From: Streptomyces sp. SAJ15
GTDB taxonomy: Bacteria; Actinomycetota; Actinomycetes; Streptomycetales; Streptomycetaceae
DNA length: 64,000 nucleotides
Direction of reading: 5' to 3'
NCBI RefSeq assembly: GCF_007595705.1
Contig: NZ_NISY01000001.1
Coordinates: 744,001 to 808,000, forward strand
A program made the position numbers and the translations under genes. The first letter of the stretch is position 1. Each line of letters starts with the position of its first letter. Positions 17,776 to 26,155 of the stretch are shown piece by piece. The notes beneath the pieces were generated by a model. The model saw only the letters and a list, made by a program, of their open reading frames with translations, searched no databases and was not told the DNA's origin.

Positions 17776-18405
17776 ATGGCACAGCAGGACACGGATCAGC
17801 AGGTCGGCGACGAGTTCATCGACGACACGGTGGACACGGAGGAGCGCGAGCGGGCGCACCGCGAGCGTGGCACCGCCCGCCCGATCACCGTCGTCGGCAA
17901 CCCGGTGCTCCACCGGGAGTGCAAGGACGTCACCGAGTTCGACGACTCGCTCGCCGCGCTGGTCGACGACATGTTCGCCAGTCAGCGGGCCGCCGAGGGC
18001 GTGGGTCTGGCCGCCAACCAGATCGGCGTCGACCTGAAGGTGTTCGTCTACGACTGCATGGACGACGAGGGCGTCCGGCACGTCGGCGTGGTCTGCAACC
18101 CGGTGCTGGAGGAGGTGCCGGCGGAGCGCCGGCTGCTGGACGACTCCAACGAGGGCTGCCTCTCGGTGCCGACCGCCTACGCCCCGCTGGCCCGCCCCGA
18201 CTACGCGGTCGTCCGCGGCCAGGACGCCCAGGGCAAGCCGATCGCGGTCCAGGGCACCGGCTACTTCGCGCGCTGCCTCCAGCACGAGACCGACCACCTG
18301 TACGGGCGGCTCTACATCGACCGGCTCTCCAAGCGCGACCGCAAGGACGTGCTGCGGCAGATGGCCGAGGGCACGCCGCGCTACGAGACCGTGCCCAACG
18401 ACTGA
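17776..18405 (+). CDS. def: Peptide deformylase
   Basis: Removes the formyl group from nascent N-termini using a metal ion. It has 209 residues with all three signature motifs: [17 protein letters not shown] and QHETDHLYG, supplying the Cys and two His ligands and the catalytic Glu. The first 35 residues are an acidic extension ([16 protein letters not shown]) not needed for the fold. ATG 17776 follows the TPR gene by 79 bp. A long hairpin shared with the convergent nrdB ends the unit. Confidence 0.96.
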   Translation: MAQQDTDQQVGDEFIDDTVDTEERERAHRERGTARPITVVGNPVLHRECKDVTEFDDSLAALVDDMFASQRAAEGVGLAANQIGVDLKVFVYDCMDDEGVRHVGVVCNPVLEEVPAERRLLDDSNEGCLSVPTAYAPLARPDYAVVRGQDAQGKPIAVQGTGYFARCLQHETDHLYGRLYIDRLSKRDRKDVLRQMAEGTPRYETVPND

Positions 18406-18424
18406 CGCGTCGACGACAGGGCAT

Positions 18425-18462
18425 ACGGAAGGGGGGCCGCCGGTGGGCGGCCCCCCTTCCGT
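18425..18462. terminator. Strong bidirectional hairpin between def and nrdB
   Basis: A perfect 17-bp stem (18425-18441 with 18446-18462) around GGTG sits between the convergent def and nrdB stops. Confidence 0.9.
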
Positions 18463-18522
18463 CGTCTCGTGGAGGCGGGTTCCGGCGGGCGTCCTGCGCG
18501 GAGGACGCCCGCCGGGGACTTC

Positions 18523-19551
18523 CTAGAAGTCGTCGTCGAAGGAGACCGAGCCCTCGACCGCGACCTGGTACGCCGAGGCGCGCCGCTCGAAGAAGTTGGT
18601 CAGCTCCTGGACGTTCTGCAGCTCCATGAAGGCGAACGGGTTCTCCGAGCCGTAGCGCACCGGCAGCCCGAGGCGGGCCAGCCGCTGGTCGGCGACGCAC
18701 TGCAGGTACTCGCGCATCGAGTCGGTGTTCATGCCCGGCAGGCCGTCGCCGCACAGGTCACGGGCGAACTGCAGCTCGGCCTCGACGGCCTCCTCCAGCA
18801 TCGCGGTGACCTGCTTGCCCATGTCGTCGTCGAAGAGGTCCGGCTCCTCCTCGCGGACCGTGTCCACGACCTGGAAGGCGAAGTCCATGTGCATGGACTC
18901 GTCCCGGAACACCCAGTTGGTGCCGGTCGCCAGGCCGTGCAGCAGGCCGCGCGAGCGGAACCAGTAGACGTACGCGAAGGCGCCGTAGAAGAACAGGCCC
19001 TCGATGCACGCCGCGAAGCAGATCAGGTTGAGGAGGAACCGACGCCGGTCCGCCTTGGTCTCCAGTCGGTCCAGCTTCTCGACCTCGTTGATCCACTTGA
19101 AGCAGAACTGCGCCTTCTCGCGGATCGAGGGGATGTTCTCGACCGCGGCGAACGCCGCCACGCGGTCGTCCGGGTCGGGCAGGTAGGTGTCCAGCAGCGT
19201 CAGATAGAACTGGACGTGCACGGCCTCCTCGAAGAGCTGCCGCGACAGGTACAGCCGGCCCTCGGGGGAGTTGATGTGCTTGTAGAGCGTCAGCACCAGG
19301 TTGTTGGCCACGATCGAGTCGCCGGTGGCGAAGAACGCCACCAGGCGGCCGATCAGGTGCTGCTCACCCGGGGAGAGCTTGGCGAGGTCGGCCACGTCGG
19401 AGTGGAGGTCGACCTCCTCCACCGTCCAGGTGTTCTTGATCGCGTTGCGGTAGTGCTCGTAGAACGCCGGGTACCGCATCGGCCGCAGCGTCAGCTCGAA
19501 CCCCGGGTCCAGCAGGTTCTTGGGACGGTCGTCGGACGACTGGGCGTTCAC
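18523..19551 (-). CDS. nrdB: Class I ribonucleotide reductase small subunit
   Basis: A 342-residue R2 protein that houses the dinuclear metal site and tyrosyl radical needed for deoxyribonucleotide synthesis. The motif FEEAVHVQFY keeps Glu, His and, four residues after His, the tyrosine at the radical position. Further metal ligands lie in CIEGLFFYGAF and RDESMHMDFAF. The C-terminal SFDDDF is the tail that docks on NrdA. Its ATG overlaps the nrdA stop by four bases. The regulator gene nrdS, which follows nrdB in S. coelicolor as I recall it, is not found; nrdB ends directly at the def terminator. Confidence 0.95.
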   Translation of the reverse strand: MNAQSSDDRPKNLLDPGFELTLRPMRYPAFYEHYRNAIKNTWTVEEVDLHSDVADLAKLSPGEQHLIGRLVAFFATGDSIVANNLVLTLYKHINSPEGRLYLSRQLFEEAVHVQFYLTLLDTYLPDPDDRVAAFAAVENIPSIREKAQFCFKWINEVEKLDRLETKADRRRFLLNLICFAACIEGLFFYGAFAYVYWFRSRGLLHGLATGTNWVFRDESMHMDFAFQVVDTVREEEPDLFDDDMGKQVTAMLEEAVEAELQFARDLCGDGLPGMNTDSMREYLQCVADQRLARLGLPVRYGSENPFAFMELQNVQELTNFFERRASAYQVAVEGSVSFDDDF

Positions 19552-21935
19552 TGGCAGGCCTCGCAGGACTCGGGGTTTTCCAGGGAGCAGGCGATCGCCT
19601 CGGCGTCGGGGGCCGCCTGCTGGACGGGGATGGGGGAGGACGCGCGCGCCGACTGGGCGATCCGGGTGGCCGGACGCGAGCGCAGGTAGTACGTGGTCTT
19701 GATGCCCTGCTTCCAGGCGTACGCGTACATCGAGCTGAGCTTGCCGATGGTGGGCGAGGCCATGAACAGGTTGAGCGACTGGCTCTGGTCCAGGAACGGG
19801 GTGCGGGCCGCGGCCATGTCGATCAGCGCGCGCTGCGGGATCTCCCAGGCGGTGCGGTACAGGTCCCGGATGTCCTGCGGCACCCAGTTGAAGTCCTGGA
19901 CCGAGCCGTTGGACTCGCGCAGCGCCTCACGGGTCTGCGCGTCCCAGACGCCGAGCTTCTTCAGGTCGTCGATCAGGTAGGAGTTCACCTGGAGGAACTC
20001 GCCGCTGAGCGTCTCGCGCTTGAACAGGTTGGAGACCTGCGGCTCGATGCACTCGTACACGCCCGCGATGGAGGCGATGGTGGCGGTCGGGGCGATCGCC
20101 AGCAGCAGCGAGTTGCGCATACCGGTCTGCGCCATTCGGGTGCGCAGCGCCTCCCAGCGCTCCGGCCAGGTGCGCCGCGCGGCGGCGTAGTGGTCCGGGT
20201 GCAGCACGCCGCGGGCGGTGCGGGTCTCCTCCCAGGCCGGGTGCGGGCCGTGCCGCTCGGCGAGGTCGCAGGAGGCCTCGTAGGCGGCCAGCATGATGCG
20301 CTCGGAGATCCTGGTGGAGAGCTCCTTGGCCTCGGCCGAGTCGAACGGCAGCCGCAGCTTGAAGAACACGTCCTGGAGGCCCATCAGGCCCAGACCCACC
20401 GGCCGCCAGCGGCTGTTGGACGCCCCGGCCTGCTCGGTCGGGTAGAAGTTGATGTCCACGACGCGGTCGAGGAAGGTGACGGCGGTGCGGACGGTGGCGT
20501 CCAGCCGCTCCCAGTCCATCTGCCCGTCGGCGCCGAGGTGCGCGGAGAGGTTGACCGAGCCGAGGTTGCAGACGGCGGTCTCGCCGTCGTTGGTGACCTC
20601 CAGGATCTCCGTGCAGAGGTTGGAGGAGTGGATGACCTTGCCGGGCTCGGCGGTCTGGTTGGCGGTGCGGTTGGCGGCGTCCTTGAACGTCATCCAGCCG
20701 TTGCCGGTCTGCGCCAGGGTGCGCATCATCCGGGCGTACAGCACGCGCGCGGCGATGGTCTTGACGGCCTTGCCCTCGGCCTCGGCCTTGCGGTAGGCGG
20801 CGTCGAACTCCTCGCCCCACAGGTCCACCAGCTCCGGCACGTCGGCCGGGGAGAACAGCGACCACTCGGCGTCGGTCTCGACGCGGCGCATGAACTCGTC
20901 CGGGATCCAGTGCGCGATGTTGAGGTTGTGGGTGCGGCGGGCCTCCTCACCGGTGTTGTCCCGCAGCTCCAGGAACTCCTCGATGTCCGCGTGCCAGGAC
21001 TCCAGGTAGACGCAGGCCGCGCCCTTGCGCCGGCCGCCCTGGTTGACGGCGGCGACGGAGGCGTCGAGGGTGCGCAGGAACGGCACGATGCCGTTGGAGT
21101 GGCCGTTGGTGCCGCGGATCAGCGAACCGCGGGCCCGGATCCGGGAGTAGGACAGGCCGATGCCGCCGGCGTGCTTCGACAGCCGCGCCACCTGGTGGTA
21201 GCGGTCGTAGATGGAGTCCAGCTCGTCCAGCGGGGAGTCCAGCAGATAGCAGGAGGACATCTGCGGGTGGCGGGTGCCGGAGTTGAAGAGCGTGGGGGAG
21301 CTGGGCAGGTAGGAGAGCGAGCTGGTGAGGCCGTACAGCTCGCAGACGTCCTCCAGCGCCCGCTCGGAGAGGTCCTCGGCCAGGCCGCAGGCCACGCGCA
21401 GCAGGAAGTGCTGCGGGGTCTCGACCACCTGACGGGTGATCGGGTGGCGCAGCAGGTAGCGGCTGTGCAGGGTGCGCAGGCCGAAGTAGCCGAAGCGGTC
21501 GTCGGCGCCGTCGGCGACGGTCTTCTCCACCAGCGCGTCCAGTCGCGCGGCGTGGGCGCGGACGAACTCGACCGTGGTGTCGGCGATCAGGCCCTCGCGG
21601 TGCCCGACCTCGACGGAGGCGGAGAAGGAGACCGCACCCTGCCCGGCCGCCTCCTCCGCGATGGCGATGGTCAGCAGGCGCGCGGCGAGCCTGGAGTACT
21701 CGGGCTCCTCGGCGATCAGACCGGCGGCCGCCTCGATGGCGAGGGTGCGCAGCTCCGCCTCGTCGGAACCGGCGTGGCGGCCGCGCAGGGCGGCGGCCGC
21801 GACCTTGCCGGGGTCGGTGGCGGGCAGGTCCGCGGTGAGGTCCGTCAGGGTGCGCAGCAGGGCGGTGCCCGGTGCGTCGGCTACGGCCTTCGGGTCCGCT
21901 GCCTCTGAGACCGGATCGGCGGGCGCGATGGTCAC
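19548..21935 (-). CDS. nrdA: Class Ia ribonucleotide reductase large subunit
   Basis: A 795-residue catalytic subunit. Active-site motif SSNLCTEILEV carries the Asn, the radical cysteine and the Glu. Redox cysteines are in SSCYLLDS and AVCNLGSVNL, and the C-terminal CEAC pair relays electrons from thioredoxin. The radical-transfer tyrosines fall in TTYYLRS. I do not see a canonical N-terminal ATP-cone sequence, so overall activity control may be weak or absent. GTG 21935 is chosen because GGGAGAG lies just upstream and the preceding frame is leader sequence. The operon is controlled by a cobalamin riboswitch and NrdR boxes, so it should be off when B12 supports the B12-dependent enzyme. Confidence 0.95.
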   Translation of the reverse strand: MTIAPADPVSEAADPKAVADAPGTALLRTLTDLTADLPATDPGKVAAAALRGRHAGSDEAELRTLAIEAAAGLIAEEPEYSRLAARLLTIAIAEEAAGQGAVSFSASVEVGHREGLIADTTVEFVRAHAARLDALVEKTVADGADDRFGYFGLRTLHSRYLLRHPITRQVVETPQHFLLRVACGLAEDLSERALEDVCELYGLTSSLSYLPSSPTLFNSGTRHPQMSSCYLLDSPLDELDSIYDRYHQVARLSKHAGGIGLSYSRIRARGSLIRGTNGHSNGIVPFLRTLDASVAAVNQGGRRKGAACVYLESWHADIEEFLELRDNTGEEARRTHNLNIAHWIPDEFMRRVETDAEWSLFSPADVPELVDLWGEEFDAAYRKAEAEGKAVKTIAARVLYARMMRTLAQTGNGWMTFKDAANRTANQTAEPGKVIHSSNLCTEILEVTNDGETAVCNLGSVNLSAHLGADGQMDWERLDATVRTAVTFLDRVVDINFYPTEQAGASNSRWRPVGLGLMGLQDVFFKLRLPFDSAEAKELSTRISERIMLAAYEASCDLAERHGPHPAWEETRTARGVLHPDHYAAARRTWPERWEALRTRMAQTGMRNSLLLAIAPTATIASIAGVYECIEPQVSNLFKRETLSGEFLQVNSYLIDDLKKLGVWDAQTREALRESNGSVQDFNWVPQDIRDLYRTAWEIPQRALIDMAAARTPFLDQSQSLNLFMASPTIGKLSSMYAYAWKQGIKTTYYLRSRPATRIAQSARASSPIPVQQAAPDAEAIACSLENPESCEACQ

Positions 21936-22072
21936 GGGATGCTCTCCCTCGCTCGGCTGGGGGCCTGCGGAGGGGTGGTGCGCGATGGCCGCGTGCGGGC
22001 ATGCCGAACCGAACGGAAGGCACACCGCGCAGCGTCCACCTGCCCAACCCACGAGGCCCGGACGTCTTCGAG

Positions 22073-22172
22073 GCTGTCGGCAGGTCGTCGGACTCACATG
22101 TACGCAAAAAGGCACACGTACACCGTTGCGGGACAGTTCCGGATTCGCGCCGGATTCCCCTGCGACGACAGC
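22073..22172 (-). promoter_or_regulatory. Cobalamin riboswitch in the nrdAB leader
   Basis: On the minus strand the conserved core GGGGAATCCGG, then GAATCCGG, CTGTCCCGC and AACGGTG, is followed by a B12 box (GAGTCCGACGACCTGCC, 22079-22095). A closing P1 stem pairs GCTGTCG (22166-22172) with CGACAGC (22073-22079), giving a compact aptamer of about 100 nt. A B12 riboswitch controlling class Ia nrdABS is known from S. coelicolor. The expression platform lies in the 137 nt before the GTG. Confidence 0.88.
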
Positions 22173-22179
22173 GAGGATG

Positions 22180-22226
22180 AGCATACATCTTGTGTTGACC
22201 TTCGCATGCGCCCCCACATGTTGTGT
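22180..22226 (-). promoter_or_regulatory. Tandem NrdR boxes at the nrdAB promoter
   Basis: Two 16-bp elements on the minus strand, ACACAACATGTGGGGG (22211-22226) and ACACAAGATGTATGCT (22180-22195), begin exactly 31 bp apart. That is the three-turn spacing seen for paired NrdR sites. The second contains a -10-like TATGCT, so bound NrdR would block the promoter; the riboswitch begins about 8 bases later. Confidence 0.75.
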
Positions 22227-22446
22227 CCCGCGGTTACGCGTTTCGCACTGTCGTGCTACTCCCGGTGGGTGAGGCAGTGCGCTGGCGTACGCGCCGGGGG
22301 CGGGTCCGGCGCGCGGCGCACACGGCCCTGGGCGCGCTGTTCCGCCGGTGGCACGGGGCATCCGCGGGGTCGGCACACGGCATGCAGAGGGGGCGCGGCG
22401 AGCCTGCCGCGCCCCTGCCCCTCCACGCTACCGCGCCGCCGCGCCC
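22227..22446. other. Stretch upstream of the nrdAB promoter
   Basis: This 220-bp stretch lies between the NrdR boxes and the acetyltransferase remnant. I see no gene, hairpin or repeat of note. Confidence 0.4.
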
Positions 22447-22746
22447 TCACCCCTCCGGCGAGAGCTCCAGGGCGAAGGTGATCAGTGTGAGACCGGGCAC
22501 TACGGACCGGTCCCGCTCTGGTGTGCGAACGAAGCCGAGTCGCTCGTAGAGCCGGTGGGCGGCCGTCATATCGGTCTGACTGGACATCACGACTCGGTCC
22601 CGCCGCAGCTCGCGGGCGCGCCGCAGACAGGCGCGCACCAGCGCCTCCGCCGCGCCCCGGCGGCGCGCGGCGGACCGCACGGCCAGCATGCGGAACTCCG
22701 CCTCGCCGGGGCGCGCCAGGTTCGCGTACGCCCCGCCCTCACCCAC
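22447..22746 (-). pseudogene. GNAT acetyltransferase, N-terminal half missing
   Basis: The 99 codons read from GTG 22746 encode the C-terminal half of a GNAT domain: EFRMLAVRSAARRRGAAEAL is the acetyl-CoA binding motif A, and AAHRLYERLGFVRTPERD is motif B. Family-like sequence continues upstream in frame (PRGAVAFVGEGGAYANLA). It then runs into a three-fold CTCGGCGTG repeat (22781-22807) encoding Pro/Ser/Thr, with no start codon or N-terminal GNAT strands. Normal GNATs have about 150 residues or more. I read this as a 5'-truncated remnant. Confidence 0.6.
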
Positions 22747-22780
22747 GAAGGCGACCGCGCCCCGGGGCCGGTGGTCGACT

Positions 22781-22807
22781 CTCGGCGTGCTCGGCGTGCT
22801 CGGCGTG
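22781..22807. repeat. Three copies of a 9-bp repeat
   Basis: CTCGGCGTG is repeated three times head to tail at the point where acetyltransferase homology stops. It may mark the deletion or slippage that broke the gene. Confidence 0.8.
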
Positions 22808-22976
22808 CTCGGCCGCGGCGGCCGAGGGGCCGGGGGCGGGGTGGCCGGTCGCGGCCCTTCACCAGGCTGGGGGAATGATGCGCAGACGTGGACGGTTGGG
22901 CTTGACGAGGGGGACGACGGCGAACGGTGACGGGGACGGGGACGAACGGGGACGAACGGCGACGGGGGCGGTGGCG

Positions 22977-23025
22977 CCGTGTGGGCCGGGCCGACGGCGG
23001 GGAGGGGCCGGCCCGGCCCACACGG
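22977..23025 (-). terminator. Hairpin after the SSS symporter operon
   Basis: A perfect 17-bp stem (22977-22993 with 23009-23025) and a 15-base loop lie 17 bp past the symporter stop. A GGGGACG/GAACG-rich slip-prone stretch precedes it at 22930-22975. Confidence 0.85.
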
Positions 23026-23041
23026 ACGGAGTGAGACGGGG

Positions 23042-24673
23042 TCAGTGCCCGCCGGGGGCGCCCGCCGTCGCCGGCGGCAGCTCGGCGGCGACGCCCGGGT
23101 CGCCCACGTCCGCCGTGTAGTCCTCGGGCGAGGTCTCGTCCACGCCCTGGGGCGCCTTCAGCGCCCGCAGCACCAGGGTCAGGGCGACGGTGACGACGAC
23201 ATTGAGGACGAAGGCGGTGAGACCGATGTAGCCGATCTCGCCGATGCCCGGAATCTCCTTCTGGCTGCCGCCGAAGTGCTTCTGGGTGGGGCTGGCCACG
23301 CCGTACGCCGCGACCGTGCCGTAGACCATGCCGACCGCCCAGCCGGCCAGCAGCGCCCAGCGGTGGAACCAGCGTGTGAACAGACCGCCCACCAGCGCCG
23401 GGAAGGTCTGCAGGATCCAGATGCCGCCCAGCAGCTGGAAGTTGATCGCGACGGTCTTGTCCATGGTGAGGACGAAGGCCAGCGCGCCCACCTTCACCAG
23501 CAGCGACACCAGCTTGGAGACCTTGGTCTCCTGCGCGGGCGTGGCGTCCGGCCGCAGGAAGTCCTTGTAGATGTTGCGGGTGAAGAGGTTGGCCGCGGCG
23601 ATCGACATGATCGCCGCCGGGACCAGCGCACCGATGCCGATCGCGGCGAAGGCCACTCCCGCGAACCAGTCCGGGAACATGTCCTCGAACAGCTGCGGGA
23701 TGGCCAGCTGCGCGTTGTCCACCTTCACGCCCGCCGCGATCGCCATGAACCCGAGCAGCGCCAACAGCCCCAGCATCAGCGAGTACAGCGGCAGGATGGT
23801 GGTGTTCCGGCGGATCACCTCGCGGCTGCGGCTGGAGAGCGTCGCGGTGATCGAGTGCGGATACATGAACAGCGCCAGCGCCGAGCCGAGCGCCAGGGTG
23901 GCGTAGGCCCACTGCGAGGCGTCCCCCGGGGCCAGCGCGCCGCGTGGCTTCCCGGCGTCGTTGGTCTCGGAGAGGGCGTCACCGGCCTTGGCGAAGATGT
24001 CGTCGAAGCCGCCGAGCTTGATCGGGATGTAGATGATCGCCACCGCGATGACGAGGTAGATCAGGGCGTCCTTGACGAAGGCGATGAGCGCGGGGGCGCG
24101 CAGCCCCGAGGAGTAGGTGTACGCGGCGAGCACGCCGAAGGCGATGAGCAGCGGCAGGTCCTTGATGAACCAGTTGGTGTTCTCCCCGCCGCCGACCCCC
24201 ATCACGTCCAGCACCGCCTGGATGCCGACGAGCTGGAGCGCGATGTACGGCATGGTGGCCAGCAGGCCGGTGACCGCCACGGCCAGCGACAGCCCCTTGG
24301 AACCGAAGCGCCCGCGGACGAAGTCGGCGGTGGTGACGTATCCGTGCTTGTGCGACACCGACCACAGCCGGGGCAGGAAGGTGAAGATCAGCGGATAGAC
24401 GAGAATGGTGTACGGGACGGCGAAGAAGCCGGCCGCGCCCGCCGTGTAGACCGCCGCCGGGACGGCCACGAAGGTGTAGGCGGTGTAGAGGTCGCCGCCG
24501 AGCAGGAACCAGGTGATCCAGGTGCCGAAGCTGCGTCCGCCCAGGCCCCATTCGTCCAGGTTCTCGGAGTTCTCGGCGGCCCGCCAGCGCGCGGCCATGA
24601 AGCCCATGACGGTGACGCCGAGGAAGAAGAAGATGAAGACGGCGAGCGCGACGCCGTTGACGTCGTTGCTCAT
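23042..24673 (-). CDS. Sodium:solute symporter family permease
   Basis: A 543-residue SSS-family transporter with about 13 membrane segments. Typical stretches are FGTWITWFLLGGDLYTAYTF near residue 50 and ALGSALALFMYPHSITATLS near 275. It most resembles monocarboxylate-type members (acetate, pyruvate), but substrate cannot be assigned by eye. Its start overlaps the stop of the small DUF3311 gene by four bases. SSS permeases paired with DUF3311 or DUF485 proteins are common in Streptomyces. The C-terminal 30 residues are acidic and cytoplasmic. A strong hairpin follows. Confidence 0.88.
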   Translation of the reverse strand: MSNDVNGVALAVFIFFFLGVTVMGFMAARWRAAENSENLDEWGLGGRSFGTWITWFLLGGDLYTAYTFVAVPAAVYTAGAAGFFAVPYTILVYPLIFTFLPRLWSVSHKHGYVTTADFVRGRFGSKGLSLAVAVTGLLATMPYIALQLVGIQAVLDVMGVGGGENTNWFIKDLPLLIAFGVLAAYTYSSGLRAPALIAFVKDALIYLVIAVAIIYIPIKLGGFDDIFAKAGDALSETNDAGKPRGALAPGDASQWAYATLALGSALALFMYPHSITATLSSRSREVIRRNTTILPLYSLMLGLLALLGFMAIAAGVKVDNAQLAIPQLFEDMFPDWFAGVAFAAIGIGALVPAAIMSIAAANLFTRNIYKDFLRPDATPAQETKVSKLVSLLVKVGALAFVLTMDKTVAINFQLLGGIWILQTFPALVGGLFTRWFHRWALLAGWAVGMVYGTVAAYGVASPTQKHFGGSQKEIPGIGEIGYIGLTAFVLNVVVTVALTLVLRALKAPQGVDETSPEDYTADVGDPGVAAELPPATAGAPGGH

Positions 24674-24951
24674 CGCTCCGCCCCCGCCTCACGCGCGGCC
24701 CGCGCCGCCCGCTGCTCCCGGCGGACCAGGACGTAGGCGACGGTCGTGAGCACGGCCGATATCAGCACCCACAGCATCTGGTACCAGTAGAAGAACGGGA
24801 TGCCGATGAAGGACGGGTCCGTCCTGGCGTAGGAGTCGACCCACAGCATCGCGAAGAACGGCACGATCAGACAGACGCCGGCCACCACGCGCGAGGGCGT
24901 GATGACCGGTCTCTTGTCCTGTGGCCCGGATGGTCCGGTGGTGGCTGGCAT
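24670..24951 (-). CDS. DUF3311 small membrane protein
   Basis: A 93-residue protein with two membrane segments (about 23-42, VVAGVCLIVPFFAMLWVDSY, and 55-78) and a basic C-terminus. The IPFFYWYQMLWV motif between them is typical of DUF3311. It probably forms an accessory subunit of the symporter, to which it is coupled by an ATGA overlap. Function not established. Confidence 0.85.
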   Translation of the reverse strand: MPATTGPSGPQDKRPVITPSRVVAGVCLIVPFFAMLWVDSYARTDPSFIGIPFFYWYQMLWVLISAVLTTVAYVLVRREQRAARAAREAGAER

Positions 24952-25144
24952 GGCGGCGCTCCGTCCCGTCGACTGATCACCTGCTTAATGCGCAGGAAAT
25001 CTAGGCCAGCCGTACCGTGGCCGTCACTACCTGTCCGCATATCGGTATGGCAAACCGTGCCGCCGACGGTGCGTCAACCGTGCCTGGACCAGGGGCGAGT
25101 CGGGGCGGATCGCCGCGGCTCGCGTCGGTGAGGGCGCGCCGGGG

Positions 25145-25915
25145 TCAGTCGCCGGGGCGCTGCAGCCGGGCCACGAACTTGTAGCGGTCGCCCCGGTAGA
25201 CCGAGCGCACCCACTCCACCGGTTGGCCGTCGGTGTCCAGCGAGTGGCGGGAGAGCATCAGCATGGGCAGCCCCACGTCGGTACCCAGCAGCCCGGCCTC
25301 GCGGGGCGTGGCCAGCGAGGTCTCGATGGTCTCCTCCGCCTCCGCCAGGCGCACGTCGTACACCTCGGCGAGCGCCGTGTACAGGGAGGAGTACTTCACC
25401 AGGCTGCGCCGCAGCGCCGGGAAGCGCTTGGCGGACAGATGGGTGGTCTCGATCGCCATCGGCTCGCCGCTGGCCAGCCGCAGCCGCTCGATGCGCAGCA
25501 CCCGGCCGCCCGGGGCGATGTCCAGCAGCCCGGCGAGCCGGTCGTTGGCGGTGACATAGCCGATGTCCAGCAACTGCGAGGTGGGTTCCAGGCCCTGGGC
25601 CTTCATGTCCTCCGTGTAGGAGGTCAGCTGCAGCGCCTGGGAGACCTTTGGTTTGGCGACAAACGTCCCCTTGCCCTGGATGCGCTCCAGGCGCCCCTCC
25701 ACCACCAGCTCCTGCAGGGCCTGGCGCACCGTGGTGCGGGAGGTGTCGAACTCGGCGGCCAGCGTGCGCTCCGGTGGGACCGGAGTGCCCGGCGGGAGCG
25801 TCTCCGTCATCTCCAGCAAGTGCCGCTTGAGGCGGTAGTACTTGGGCACGCGGGCGGTGCGCGCCGTCCCGTTGGCGCCCGCTCCGCCCTCGGTCGTCGC
25901 CTCTTCGGTATCCAT
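25145..25915 (-). CDS. dasR: GntR/HutC-family amino-sugar repressor DasR
   Basis: Global repressor of chitin and N-acetylglucosamine use and, in Streptomyces, of antibiotic and developmental genes; glucosamine-6-phosphate releases it from DNA. It has 256 residues. A GntR winged helix lies at about 25-95 ([20 protein letters not shown]), then a UTRA effector domain ([20 protein letters not shown]). Most of it is very close to the S. coelicolor DasR sequence as I remember it. Start 25915 (MDTEEA) follows GGGAAGG. It diverges from dasA across a region with dre operators, so autoregulation and dasA control are likely linked. Confidence 0.95.
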   Translation of the reverse strand: MDTEEATTEGGAGANGTARTARVPKYYRLKRHLLEMTETLPPGTPVPPERTLAAEFDTSRTTVRQALQELVVEGRLERIQGKGTFVAKPKVSQALQLTSYTEDMKAQGLEPTSQLLDIGYVTANDRLAGLLDIAPGGRVLRIERLRLASGEPMAIETTHLSAKRFPALRRSLVKYSSLYTALAEVYDVRLAEAEETIETSLATPREAGLLGTDVGLPMLMLSRHSLDTDGQPVEWVRSVYRGDRYKFVARLQRPGD

Positions 25916-26082
25916 CGCGCGCCTTCCCGACTCCTGTCCTGCTGCCGTCACCGGCTCCTCCGTCCTCAGCGGCTCACATGGTGGCACGGTCCCGGGCCCA
26001 GGCGGCCTCTCAGCTCCGATGTCGTCAGATGTCGGTCCGGTAACGGACCCGACAGCGACTCTTATACACCCTTGACACCCCT

Positions 26083-26122
26083 AAAGGTCTAGGCCAAGCT
26101 GCGGACACTGGTCTAAACCATT
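26083..26122. promoter_or_regulatory. DasR operators (dre) between dasR and dasA
   Basis: ACTGGTCTAAACCATT (26107-26122) matches the dre consensus ACTGGTCTAGACCACT at 13 of 16 positions. A second dre-like AAAGGTCTAGGCCAAG lies at 26083-26098, one helix turn-multiple upstream. A TTGACA -35 box sits at 26072-26077. The sites are 33-72 bp before the dasA start. Confidence 0.82.
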
Positions 26123-26155
26123 AAAGACCACTTCCAGTCCTTTGAGGAGAGTGCT

